64,000 nucleotides of DNA from MS024-2A sp010031465. Lineage in GTDB: Bacteria > Bacteroidota > Bacteroidia > Flavobacteriales > Flavobacteriaceae. Positions 8,576 through 17,073 of the stretch are shown in pieces (position 1 is the first letter of the stretch; the number at the start of each line of letters is the position of its first letter). The position numbers and the translations under genes were made by a program. Under the pieces are notes generated by a model. That model was given only the letters and a program-made list of their open reading frames with translations. It ran no database searches and was not told the DNA's origin. Where the stretch lies: NCBI GenBank assembly GCA_049446615.1, contig JBMTQW010000001.1, forward strand, positions 1 through 64,000, written 5' to 3'.

Positions 8576-9592
8576 TTAACTGAAATTATTTTTATTTTTT
8601 ACTATATCCTTAAAATTTAATCTTCTGAAGAAATAAAAGGCCGCTATCACATTGACACTGTGGTAGTAATCATGCTTTTTATCTCCATCAATAGGATCGT
8701 TTTTTAAGGACTCTAGTAAGGCATAAAACGCAAAATGTGCTCTTATTATTGCCCATGTGTTTAAAAACTGAAATTGAATAAGGAAATGCAGTCCTGCAAG
8801 TCCATCCCAAAGCATTCGTTCAAATAAAACATTAGTTTTTACTTTTTCGGGTAGGTTTTTATAGAGCATACAGAGTGAATTCCGATAATTTAAAAAAACC
8901 TTTTTGGGTGAAGGCTGCAGTGTACCGCTACCCAAATGATATACTTTTGATTCTCCTATGGACACAGTTGCATGCCCTTTATTAAAGGCGCGCCAGCAGA
9001 GGTCAATTTCTTCTTGATGTGCAAAAAAACGAGCGTCAAAGCCACCTAATTCCCAAAACACAGATTTCCGAATAAAAAAACAGGCTCCACTTGCCCAAAA
9101 CACAGCTTGGGTTGCATCATACTGCCCCTGATCCTCTTCTATGCTAGAAAATATACGGCCCCTGCAAAAGGGAATACCCAACCGATCCAATACACCTCCA
9201 GCGGCTCCAGCATATTCAAAGGCATTAGGATTCTTATCATCTAAAATATGGGGTTGTGCAATTGCTGTTTTTGGGTTGGTGTCAAAGTGGTTAAGAATGG
9301 GAACCAACCAATGTTCTTTAACGCGTACATCGGTATTTAGCAGACAGTAGATTTCTTCATTTATGTGCTGTAATCCTTCATTGTATCCTCCTGCATAACC
9401 CCGATTTTTGGATAAAGAAATGCATTTAATTTTAGGATATTGCGCCGTAACCCAGGCTACAGAGGCATCACTAGATCCATTATCAATGAGATAAAGGGCT
9501 GCCTGAGGACTAAATGCAGATACTGAAGGAAGGTATTTTTTTAATAATGAAAGTCCATTAAAGTTTAATAATACAACGGCAACTTTTTTCAT
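8576..9592 (-). CDS. Family 2 glycosyltransferase (rhamnosyltransferase-like)
   Basis: The 338-residue protein begins with VAVVLLNFNGLSLLKKYLPS, the GT-A entry typical of GT2 enzymes, followed by LIDNGSSDAS, NRGYAGGYNEGL and CLLNTDVRV (metal-binding D-containing motif near residue 92). It also has FWASGACFFIRK and a GGFDARFFAHQEEIDLCWRA motif near 190-210. Enzymes of this subfamily move sugars from nucleotide donors to cell-surface glycans. The C-terminal 90 residues contain one weakly hydrophobic stretch. It starts 2 bases downstream of the HSDR_N-like gene. The donor sugar and acceptor cannot be told from sequence. Confidence 0.9.
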   Translation of the reverse strand: MKKVAVVLLNFNGLSLLKKYLPSVSAFSPQAALYLIDNGSSDASVAWVTAQYPKIKCISLSKNRGYAGGYNEGLQHINEEIYCLLNTDVRVKEHWLVPILNHFDTNPKTAIAQPHILDDKNPNAFEYAGAAGGVLDRLGIPFCRGRIFSSIEEDQGQYDATQAVFWASGACFFIRKSVFWELGGFDARFFAHQEEIDLCWRAFNKGHATVSIGESKVYHLGSGTLQPSPKKVFLNYRNSLCMLYKNLPEKVKTNVLFERMLWDGLAGLHFLIQFQFLNTWAIIRAHFAFYALLESLKNDPIDGDKKHDYYHSVNVIAAFYFFRRLNFKDIVKNKNNFS

Positions 9593-9594
9593 TT

Positions 9595-10041
9595 CTATTC
9601 AGTATAGGCGGGTAAGGATTCTATAAAAGTGAAGTTCTTTTGCTCTTTTGTCATTTGACAAAAATAATGATTGAGGCCATTCGTAATCATCAAATAATTG
9701 CTTTTTAGTTCAAGATTATAACGGGCAATTTGATCAAAAGTAGATTGTGAAATAGCAACGGAAGGGGCTTTACACTCTACCAGTACTTCAATTCCTTTAT
9801 TTGGATTTTGAATCACAATATCGAATCTTTTCCGGGTTGTATACACTTCAATTTTCTGTTCCACACGGATCCAAGACAGAGGATATCCCTTGGTTTGGGT
9901 TAAATAATACAAACAATGAATACGTACCCACTCTTCTGGGGTGAGTACAATCCATTTTTTCCGAACAGGATCAAAGATTAAGGGTTTATTTTCTGTATTT
10001 TTAACCCGAACGGGATACTTGGGAAAACCTAAGGAAACCAT
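9595..10041 (-). CDS. Stand-alone HSDR_N-like (type I restriction R-subunit N-terminal) protein
   Basis: The 148-residue protein shows the RFDIVIQ...VLVECKAPSVAI pattern, matching the PD-(D/E)xK nuclease core (D, ECK) of the HSDR_N domain, plus LTPEEWVR near residue 40. No helicase domain and no hsdM or hsdS lies nearby, so this is not a restriction system. Small proteins of this type are common in Bacteroidota beside holA. ATG at 10041 (MVSLGFPKYPVRVKN) is preferred because that is where family members usually begin. ATG at 10074 would add 11 residues and overlap the divergent holA start. Function is unknown; nuclease activity is an inference from the core motif. Confidence 0.8.
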   Translation of the reverse strand: MVSLGFPKYPVRVKNTENKPLIFDPVRKKWIVLTPEEWVRIHCLYYLTQTKGYPLSWIRVEQKIEVYTTRKRFDIVIQNPNKGIEVLVECKAPSVAISQSTFDQIARYNLELKSNYLMITNGLNHYFCQMTKEQKNFTFIESLPAYTE

Positions 10042-10068
10042 ACTGTAAAAGTGCAATAAATTTTTAAG

Positions 10069-11076
10069 ATGCAAGCGTTCTTTACATTGCTTTCTCGAAT
10101 TGAAAAAGGAGAATATGCTCCTTTTTACTTGCTTTCAGGGACTGAACCCTATTATATTGATGCTTTAACTGATGCCTTATTAGCGCATTTAGTTGAACCT
10201 GCTTCTAAGGATTTTGATTGTACTACTTTTTACGGTAAAGAGGCTGTAGGTTCCGAAATTATTGAATCCGCTAAGCGATTTCCCATGCTGGCTTCACACA
10301 ATGTGATAGTGGTTAAAGAAGCGCAAAATCTAAAAGCTGAAACATTAGATGAGTTAGCACTATACGTAGAGCAACCTACCACCAGTACCGTTTTAATTTT
10401 TTGCTATAAACATAAGCCGTTTGACAAACGAAAAAAGCTGTACAAAGCCGCTCAAAAAAAGGGAGAAGTTTTAGACACGAAACCTATTTATGACAATCAA
10501 TTGTCTCAATGGATTCGAGATCGTGCTTCAGCATTAAAAATGAAACTCGATCCTACAGCAGTAGAATTGCTCTCAGTTTACATTGGAACAGACTTAACTG
10601 CTGTAGAAAAAGCCCTAGAAAAACTACAAGTAGCTCTAGGAAACGACGCTATTGTCTTTCCTGAACATATTGAAAAGCATATTGGCATTAGTAAAGCCTA
10701 CAATAGTTTTGAGCTCCAAAAGGCAATTGGACTCGGTCAGTTTTCGAAAGCCTTTGCGATAGTTCAATACCTAAATCGAAATGCAAAAGAGCACCCGCTA
10801 GTGCTTATTCTGTCTACTCTACACAGTTATTTTCAAAAGTTATTACTTCTGAAAGGGATGAGCGGTCAGCAGAATGCCGCTTCCGTTTTGGGAATTAGCC
10901 CGTATTTTATTAAAGAATACCAAACTGCGGCAAACCGTTTGAGCATGCGTCAAATTTCCAATGCCCTTCAGTGTATTTTAAAAGCAGACTTGAAAAGTAA
11001 AGGAATAGAGGGGGCCCCTCAAAATGACACCCGTATTCTGGAAGAATTGTTATTAAAATTATTTACGCTGACCTAA
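10069..11076 (+). CDS. holA: DNA polymerase III subunit delta
   Basis: The 335-residue protein has the YLLSGTEPYYIDALTDALL N-terminal motif, DFDCTTFYG, FPMLASHNVIVVKEAQ and an LDPTAVELLSVYIGTDLTAVEKALEKL helix bundle, as in HolA. Delta opens the beta clamp in the clamp-loader complex during replication. The first codon ATG at 10069 puts the GxEPYxxD motif at the normal distance from the N-terminus. The gene is divergent from the HSDR_N-like gene and its stop overlaps the stop of the convergent E1 gene by 3 bases. Confidence 0.9.
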   Translation: MQAFFTLLSRIEKGEYAPFYLLSGTEPYYIDALTDALLAHLVEPASKDFDCTTFYGKEAVGSEIIESAKRFPMLASHNVIVVKEAQNLKAETLDELALYVEQPTTSTVLIFCYKHKPFDKRKKLYKAAQKKGEVLDTKPIYDNQLSQWIRDRASALKMKLDPTAVELLSVYIGTDLTAVEKALEKLQVALGNDAIVFPEHIEKHIGISKAYNSFELQKAIGLGQFSKAFAIVQYLNRNAKEHPLVLILSTLHSYFQKLLLLKGMSGQQNAASVLGISPYFIKEYQTAANRLSMRQISNALQCILKADLKSKGIEGAPQNDTRILEELLLKLFTLT

Positions 11077-13481
11077 AGCGGGTAACGTGAAGGATCAGAT
11101 TCGTGCATCATGCTGTACATGGCTTCATACACATCATCTTCAGAAGGTTTAGAATAATAGTCGCCATCACCTCCATAAGCGGGACGGTGGGCTTTTGCTG
11201 ATAGCAGTACTGGAGCTGTGTCGAGTAATGGGAAAATGTTTTGCTTTTCAATGAGTTGCTGTAGAATGTAAGAGGTAGCTCCTCCAGGCACATCTTCATC
11301 AACAATCATAATTCGATTTGTTTTGGCAATACTGTTTTGAATTTCTTCGCCCAAATCAAAAGGAATAAGACTTTGTATGTCAATTACTTCCACTGAAATC
11401 CCCACCTTAGCTATGCTTTCAGCTGCAGCTTCAACTATACGCAAGGTAGACCCGTAAGAAATAACCGTGAGGTCGGTTCCTTCTTTTAAGCACTCCACCT
11501 TTCCTAAAGGAATGGTAAATTCACCCAAATTAGTAGGTGCGTTTTCTTTTAAGCGGTATCCGTTTAAAGATTCAACTACGACAGCGGGTTGCTCTAGTTG
11601 CATTAATGTATTGTAAAAGCCTGCGGCTTGGGTCATATTTCTGGGTACAAGAATATGGATACCGCGCAACAAATGAATCATTCCTCCCATAGGAGATCCA
11701 GAATGCCAAATGCCTTCTAATCGATGTCCTCTTGTTCTTATAATTAAAGGTGTATGTTGCTGTCCTCTAGTACGATAGTTCATCGTGGCTAAATCATCAC
11801 TTAAGATTTGTATGCAATATAAAATATAATCTAAATACTGTATTTCAGCTATGGGACGCAACCCCCGTAGGGCTAGCCCAATCCCTTGTCCGATTATGGT
11901 TGTTTCTCGAATTCCAGTATCCGCTATACGAAGTTTTCCAAATTTAGCTTGTAATCCTTCCAGGCCTTGGTTTACATCTCCAATTTTACCTACATCTTCA
12001 CCAAAGACAAAGAGCGTATCGTATTTCTTAAATAAAGCCTCAAAATTATCTCGAAGTATAATCCGTCCATCAACTGAAGTACTACTGTCATCGAAATGAG
12101 GCGGTATTGCTTTGAACTGCAATAGCGCTTCTTTTTCTACAGAATAGAGCTGTGTCGAAATTTTTTCATTTAACTCCTCATTCAAAGTGTTAAACCAAGT
12201 TTTGAATTCTTTTAATGGCGAATACCCTTGTTGGCTTATTCGCATGTTTATTTGACGCGCAGTAGATATAATGTCTCGATAACCCAGTTCTTGTACTTGC
12301 TGTAATTGAGAAAGCAAATATTGAACCTGAGGATCGTTATGGGTGTGTTTTTTTAAGATCTTCGAAAAGTCTAGAAGATTATTTCGTTGTTTTTCAATGG
12401 GTTTTTGATAGGAATCCCAAGAATTTCTTCTAGCTATGCGTGCTTGTTGTGCAGCCTCTTTTTCTATTTTAGCCAAGGTTGATTCATCTGAAATGCCTTC
12501 TGATATAATCCAATCGCGCATTTTTAAATTGCAATCGTATTCTTTTTCCCATGCTAAACGCTCATTGGATTTATAGCGTTCATGTGAACCCGAAGAAGAA
12601 TGACCGAGGGGTTGAGTAAGCTCATTAACATGGATTAATACAGGAATATGTTCTTCACGGGCTAAGGATGCGGCTTTTTCATAAGCAGTAATTAAGCGTA
12701 AATAATCCCATCCGGGTACAGTTATAATTTCAAATCCCTTTTGAGTGGCTGTTCGCTGAAAGCCTTCCAAGGCTAGTGATATACTTTCTTTTGTAGTTTG
12801 TTCATCATTCGCTACAGAAATGCCATAGCCATCGTCCCATACACTAACCACCATGGGAACTTGCATGACCCCCGCGGCGTTTATAGTTTCAAAAAACATT
12901 CCCTCGCTAGTACTTGCATTTCCAATGGTACCCCAGGCAATTTCATTGCCTTTATGTGAAAATAAGGTTGCATTTTTTGTTGAATATTCCCTATAAATTT
13001 TCGAAGCCTGGGCAAGTCCTAACAATCTAGGCATCTGACCTGCAGTAGGGGATATGTCCCCACTGTGATTGTACTGATCAACAAGGGGAATCCAGTTTCC
13101 TTTTTCATCTTTAATAGGGGTCACAAAATGCCCTCCCATTTGCCGTCCACCCGACATGGGTTCTCGGGTTTTGTCTAAATCAGCATAGAGCGCAGCAAAA
13201 ATATTTTCGACCGTGAGAAGTCCTTGGGCCATCAATAAGGTTTGGTCTCGGTAGTATCCGGCTCTAAAATCTCCTTTTTTAAAGAAGTGGTTCATCGCCA
13301 ATTGGGGGACTTCTTTACCATCGCCAAAAATTCCGAATTTTCCCTTACCTGACAACACCTCACGTCTGCCTATGATACTGCATTCACGACTTAAAACGGC
13401 AATCTTATAGTCGCTAAGCACACGTTCTTTAAACGTATCAAAGCTGATGTTTATCGATTCTTCTTGGTTATGAAAATTCAT
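11073..13481 (-). CDS. 2-oxoacid dehydrogenase E1, alpha and beta subunits fused
   Basis: The 802-residue protein joins an E1-alpha-like half (about 20-390) to an E1-beta half (about 460-795). The beta half shows FGEDVGKIGDVNQG, RIADTGIRETTIIGQGIGLALRG and the transketolase C-terminal VISYGSTLRIVEAA. The family decarboxylates 2-oxoacids with thiamine diphosphate within an E1-E2-E3 complex, and branched-chain acids are the most likely substrate. In the alpha half the usual GDG...NN cofactor motif is altered: GNASTSEG is followed by VWDDGYGIS, so Asp is replaced by Asn and Asn-Asn by Asp-Asp. I have seen the DD form as a Bacteroidota trait, but substrate identity is uncertain. No E2 or E3 gene is in the window. 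Confidence 0.85.
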   Translation of the reverse strand: MNFHNQEESINISFDTFKERVLSDYKIAVLSRECSIIGRREVLSGKGKFGIFGDGKEVPQLAMNHFFKKGDFRAGYYRDQTLLMAQGLLTVENIFAALYADLDKTREPMSGGRQMGGHFVTPIKDEKGNWIPLVDQYNHSGDISPTAGQMPRLLGLAQASKIYREYSTKNATLFSHKGNEIAWGTIGNASTSEGMFFETINAAGVMQVPMVVSVWDDGYGISVANDEQTTKESISLALEGFQRTATQKGFEIITVPGWDYLRLITAYEKAASLAREEHIPVLIHVNELTQPLGHSSSGSHERYKSNERLAWEKEYDCNLKMRDWIISEGISDESTLAKIEKEAAQQARIARRNSWDSYQKPIEKQRNNLLDFSKILKKHTHNDPQVQYLLSQLQQVQELGYRDIISTARQINMRISQQGYSPLKEFKTWFNTLNEELNEKISTQLYSVEKEALLQFKAIPPHFDDSSTSVDGRIILRDNFEALFKKYDTLFVFGEDVGKIGDVNQGLEGLQAKFGKLRIADTGIRETTIIGQGIGLALRGLRPIAEIQYLDYILYCIQILSDDLATMNYRTRGQQHTPLIIRTRGHRLEGIWHSGSPMGGMIHLLRGIHILVPRNMTQAAGFYNTLMQLEQPAVVVESLNGYRLKENAPTNLGEFTIPLGKVECLKEGTDLTVISYGSTLRIVEAAAESIAKVGISVEVIDIQSLIPFDLGEEIQNSIAKTNRIMIVDEDVPGGATSYILQQLIEKQNIFPLLDTAPVLLSAKAHRPAYGGDGDYYSKPSEDDVYEAMYSMMHESDPSRYPL

Positions 13482-13555
13482 ATGGCTGGACGAAAATACA
13501 AAAAAAAATACGGTAGCTTAGAATTGGGTTTCAAGCGTATTTCTAACCCATTAAT

Positions 13556-16384
13556 TTAAAACCATTTACGGGTAAATAAACTGCTAATGGTATTGAGTCG
13601 TGGAGTAAAAATAAATCGAATTTTAGTGGCATAGCGAGATTGAACGGGTTCAAAACCATTTGATGAATAGAGCGGAAAAAAGATTTCAAAATAATCAGGT
13701 ACAAGATTAAATTTTACTCCTGAATCAAAGTAGCCTACCGCATTTCTGTTTTGGTTTTTTAACATTCCGACATCTCCATAGAGTTCAACCCATTTCCAAA
13801 GTCCTATTGCACCATTAACCGAAACCATATAATCATTCGCAGAGGATTCATCAAAAAAGGCTTTAAACCCTCCCTCAGCAGGAATAAATTGTTGACTGTA
13901 TATGCCCGAATCCTCAGATCGGCCTAAATAATCATAACGGAAGAGGTAGTCAGAAGATCGATTTAGGTTAAAATCAAAAAATTGAGTTTCTGTAGTATTG
14001 TGCCATAAAAACTTACCAGCAAAAAAACGCAGCGAGAGTTGACGTCCGCTTCGAAAGAGCTTACGGTACTGACTACTAAAGTATATTTTACCAAAATTTC
14101 CGGCGATTTCTACATTAGAATTTGTAGAAAAGGTATTTACTGCATCGCTGTTTTCATACCGATGTAATAGGTTTAAAACGCTGTAATCTGGGTTTACTTC
14201 AATGTCTGGATTACGATCGCGTAATACATTATACCAAGAGATATTCAACAATTGCCTTTTGTTTGACTGAAGATCAAGGGGACGAAAGTACATTGAGAAT
14301 GAGGGTTGAATTGAAGTATACCTCAGGTTGGTATTGTAATGGTAGCTTTTTCCTGTTAAAAAAACTTGATTGAGGTAATTCTTGCTTTTGTGATTAATGA
14401 ATCGATAGCGGGTTCGGAAAAAACCCACCCACGCACTTTCTTTAATGGAATATTGAGGGTGTAAATCCAATTCAAAAGGTTGATTTTTTACACGGGTATT
14501 GTAAATGCGCATCCCGGCTGTAAAACCATCATAAGCATTAAAATCAGATATGGGATGATAAAAAATTTGATTTCGTTTCAAATTTTCACTGTCTCCGTAA
14601 AAAGTAAATTGAAAAGGTTTTAATCCGGTTGAGGATTGCAGGTATTTCCAGTTGTTTAAATGGTTTTTATCGGGTAAATATTCATTTGAATTGATCGCTA
14701 CAAAATCAATTTCTTTGTTGGGAATAGTAATGATTGTGTCTTTTCCAGAGAATTCAATCCATTGTTCTGAAATGAGCTTGTCCTTTTGAATTAAATCCAG
14801 TTTGTAGGGAACCGGTTTATTGTTTTTCTCACTTATTGTAACTTCAATTTGGGTAGGTTTTTTGGTAATTTTCTTAATGTACAAATCATGCGCTTCTCGG
14901 TCGGAGAGGTAAGTTGTAAAAAACCAATCAAGATTTTTTTCTGTAAACGAAGCAAATGCATTTCGAAGTTCTTTTTCTCCTCGGTGTTGTGCATAATCAA
15001 GAAGAGCCTTTTTCATGGTTTCTTCATCTAAATAGGCATCTAAATAATAAAACCCACTCCCCACGTGATAGGGTGAGGCATAAAGCTCATTTGATTTGGT
15101 TAACTTTTCTTTTCCAAGGGTATCGGCTTGTTGTCGGTTTGCATGTTCGCTAAATTCGTAGATAAAGGAAAAGCTTTCGTTATAGCCAATTTGGGCTGCA
15201 CTGTAGTTTTTAAATGGACGTATTCCCAATACTGAAAAGGATTGCAATTCTCCTAAAAATTTGGAATCAGGGTAGTAGGTGTCCACATACTTCATGAGTA
15301 TATAGGTTTGTAATCCTCCTGGAATCCAATGGTTTTTGCGTTTGTCAATAACCAATAATTCATTTAAATAAGAGGCCAGATAGGCTTTTAAAAATTTGGT
15401 TTCATAAATAAATTCGTCAGGAAAGGGATCTAAAAACGAAAGTGCTTCACTTATTCCCACAATGGGATTACGGGTGTAATCCTTTTTTAAAACCATTATT
15501 TTTTCACTTGGAATAGCACTTAAATATTGTTTTACAAAGGCATCAATTCGGTTTATTGAGGCGGCTATATCTACCGATGAATTTTTGTTTGGAAGAATAT
15601 CAGTAACAATGGAAAAAGCCTCTGATGTTTGAATTTTTTGGAAAGTATTTTCAAGTTGGAAAACAAATTCAGGACAACTCAATTCACTTGCGGTAAAGGT
15701 TTCTGTTTTTACTACGTCAGAAGGCTTATTCTCTATACGTTGAGCCTTTAAGTTGGTTTGAAGCGAATACGCTTTAGGAAAGGTAAATTGAATTTTAAAC
15801 TGACTGGGTAAAGTGCTATTATCACGAAACCCAAGATTACTGTGTAAAAGCCATTCATTGTCAAAGCGAGGGGCAAGGGTTATAAAAGTATCTCTCAATA
15901 AAAAACTCTTATCCGATTGAATCCCTATGCCGGTAAAGGTATCATCGGGTATTTTTATTTCATACTCAAGGAAAATAGTAATGGAGGCTTGTGGAGCTAA
16001 GGGTTTTTCTAAACTGACGTTGAGTACATCAATTTGATTGTCGAGTCGGGTGCGTAACAATTCATTTGAATTCGATCTTAAGGATCGGATTTGGGTATAG
16101 CCTAATTTGCTTTTAGAGCGCAAATAAAAGCTTCGATTAAATTGATTTGCCAAATGATCGGCTAGGGGAGAAGGGGCTCCTTGATAGGCGTTAGACCAAT
16201 CGTAAAGATAAATAGAAGATAAGGGTTGGTTTGTGGTATTTGTAAATTGAATGGTTTGCGAAACTGTTATTGAAGCCGCGTTGGGCTCAAGTACGGCTTC
16301 AATTGTATATTGGGTTTGCCCCCAAACAGGCAGTTGGAAGAATAGTCCCATTACCAAAAGAGTACTAAAAAACCGTTTGACCAT
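13556..16384 (-). CDS. M1-aminopeptidase-like outer-membrane protein lacking the zinc site
   Basis: The 942-residue protein starts with a signal peptide (cleavage near VWG|QTQ, residue 22) and an N-terminal beta domain like the M1 (gluzincin) fold. Where HExxH...E is expected it has ASYLNELLVIDKR followed by HWIPGGLQTYI (around residues 350-375), so the zinc ligands are missing and peptidase activity is unlikely. The last 300 or so residues are rich in alternating aromatic/polar strands and the chain ends in Phe, suggesting an outer-membrane beta-barrel. I infer a surface-exposed pseudo-peptidase with a barrel anchor. It is followed closely by the LOG-family gene upstream (stop at 16390, 5 bases). 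Confidence 0.7.
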   Translation of the reverse strand: MVKRFFSTLLVMGLFFQLPVWGQTQYTIEAVLEPNAASITVSQTIQFTNTTNQPLSSIYLYDWSNAYQGAPSPLADHLANQFNRSFYLRSKSKLGYTQIRSLRSNSNELLRTRLDNQIDVLNVSLEKPLAPQASITIFLEYEIKIPDDTFTGIGIQSDKSFLLRDTFITLAPRFDNEWLLHSNLGFRDNSTLPSQFKIQFTFPKAYSLQTNLKAQRIENKPSDVVKTETFTASELSCPEFVFQLENTFQKIQTSEAFSIVTDILPNKNSSVDIAASINRIDAFVKQYLSAIPSEKIMVLKKDYTRNPIVGISEALSFLDPFPDEFIYETKFLKAYLASYLNELLVIDKRKNHWIPGGLQTYILMKYVDTYYPDSKFLGELQSFSVLGIRPFKNYSAAQIGYNESFSFIYEFSEHANRQQADTLGKEKLTKSNELYASPYHVGSGFYYLDAYLDEETMKKALLDYAQHRGEKELRNAFASFTEKNLDWFFTTYLSDREAHDLYIKKITKKPTQIEVTISEKNNKPVPYKLDLIQKDKLISEQWIEFSGKDTIITIPNKEIDFVAINSNEYLPDKNHLNNWKYLQSSTGLKPFQFTFYGDSENLKRNQIFYHPISDFNAYDGFTAGMRIYNTRVKNQPFELDLHPQYSIKESAWVGFFRTRYRFINHKSKNYLNQVFLTGKSYHYNTNLRYTSIQPSFSMYFRPLDLQSNKRQLLNISWYNVLRDRNPDIEVNPDYSVLNLLHRYENSDAVNTFSTNSNVEIAGNFGKIYFSSQYRKLFRSGRQLSLRFFAGKFLWHNTTETQFFDFNLNRSSDYLFRYDYLGRSEDSGIYSQQFIPAEGGFKAFFDESSANDYMVSVNGAIGLWKWVELYGDVGMLKNQNRNAVGYFDSGVKFNLVPDYFEIFFPLYSSNGFEPVQSRYATKIRFIFTPRLNTISSLFTRKWF

Positions 16385-16389
16385 TAGGG

Positions 16390-17073
16390 TTAGAAATTAG
16401 GTACAAAGTTATCTTTTTCATAAAAACGGTTGAGACATTCCATAACTTCTTCCGTTGTATCTACTAGAGTGAATAAATCGAGGTCTTCAGGACTGATGTT
16501 TTTTTCTGCAAGAACGGTGTTTTTAATCCAATCGGTTAGGCCCGTCCAATAGGAACGTCCAACCAAAATTATAGGGAATTTTATTGTTTTTTCGGTTTGA
16601 ATAAGGGTATAGGCTTCAAATAGTTCGTCTAAAGTACCTACCCCTCCAGGCATTACAATAAATCCTTGGGCATATTTAACAAACATGACCTTACGAACAA
16701 AAAAATACTTAAAGTCTATTAGTTTATCTTGGTCTATATAAGGATTGCTTTTTTGCTCAAAAGGAAGTTTAATGTTTAGACCCACAGATACGCCCCCTGC
16801 TTTTTGTGCTCCACGGTTAGCCGCTTCCATTATGCCCGGCCCACCGCCACTTATAACACCATAACCCGATCGAGCTACAGCTTCTGCAATTTCAATAGTT
16901 TGTTGGTAAACGGGATGATCTTCAGGAGTTCTTGCAGATCCAAAAATGGAAATACAAGGCCCAAAAGCGCTCATTCTTTCATATCCCTCTACAAACTCAC
17001 TCATAATTTTGAACAACGCCCATGAGTCATTTGTTTTTATTTCATTCCAATTTTTCATTTCAACTTCATTCAT
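16390..17073 (-). CDS. LOG-family nucleotide phosphoribohydrolase (TIGR00730)
   Basis: The 227-residue Rossmann-fold protein contains the family motif PGGVGTLDELFE (near residues 134-145) together with SGGGPGIMEAANRGA near 77-91. LOG enzymes cleave nucleoside 5'-monophosphates, including cytokinin ribosides, to base and ribose 5-phosphate; many bacterial members act as nucleotide scavengers. Its ATG overlaps the uvrA stop by one base (TAATG), so it is translated from the uvrA transcript. A second Met at codon 6 could also serve as start. Confidence 0.9.
   Translation of the reverse strand: MNEVEMKNWNEIKTNDSWALFKIMSEFVEGYERMSAFGPCISIFGSARTPEDHPVYQQTIEIAEAVARSGYGVISGGGPGIMEAANRGAQKAGGVSVGLNIKLPFEQKSNPYIDQDKLIDFKYFFVRKVMFVKYAQGFIVMPGGVGTLDELFEAYTLIQTEKTIKFPIILVGRSYWTGLTDWIKNTVLAEKNISPEDLDLFTLVDTTEEVMECLNRFYEKDNFVPNF

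Noticed and set aside
9595..10041. Restriction-modification system
   Set aside because: Only an isolated HSDR_N-like domain is present, with no helicase, hsdM or hsdS nearby.
13482..13555. Possible hairpin TGGGTT...AACCCA after the M1-like gene
   Set aside because: Only 6 pairs with a 14-base loop and no T-run; too weak to call a terminator.
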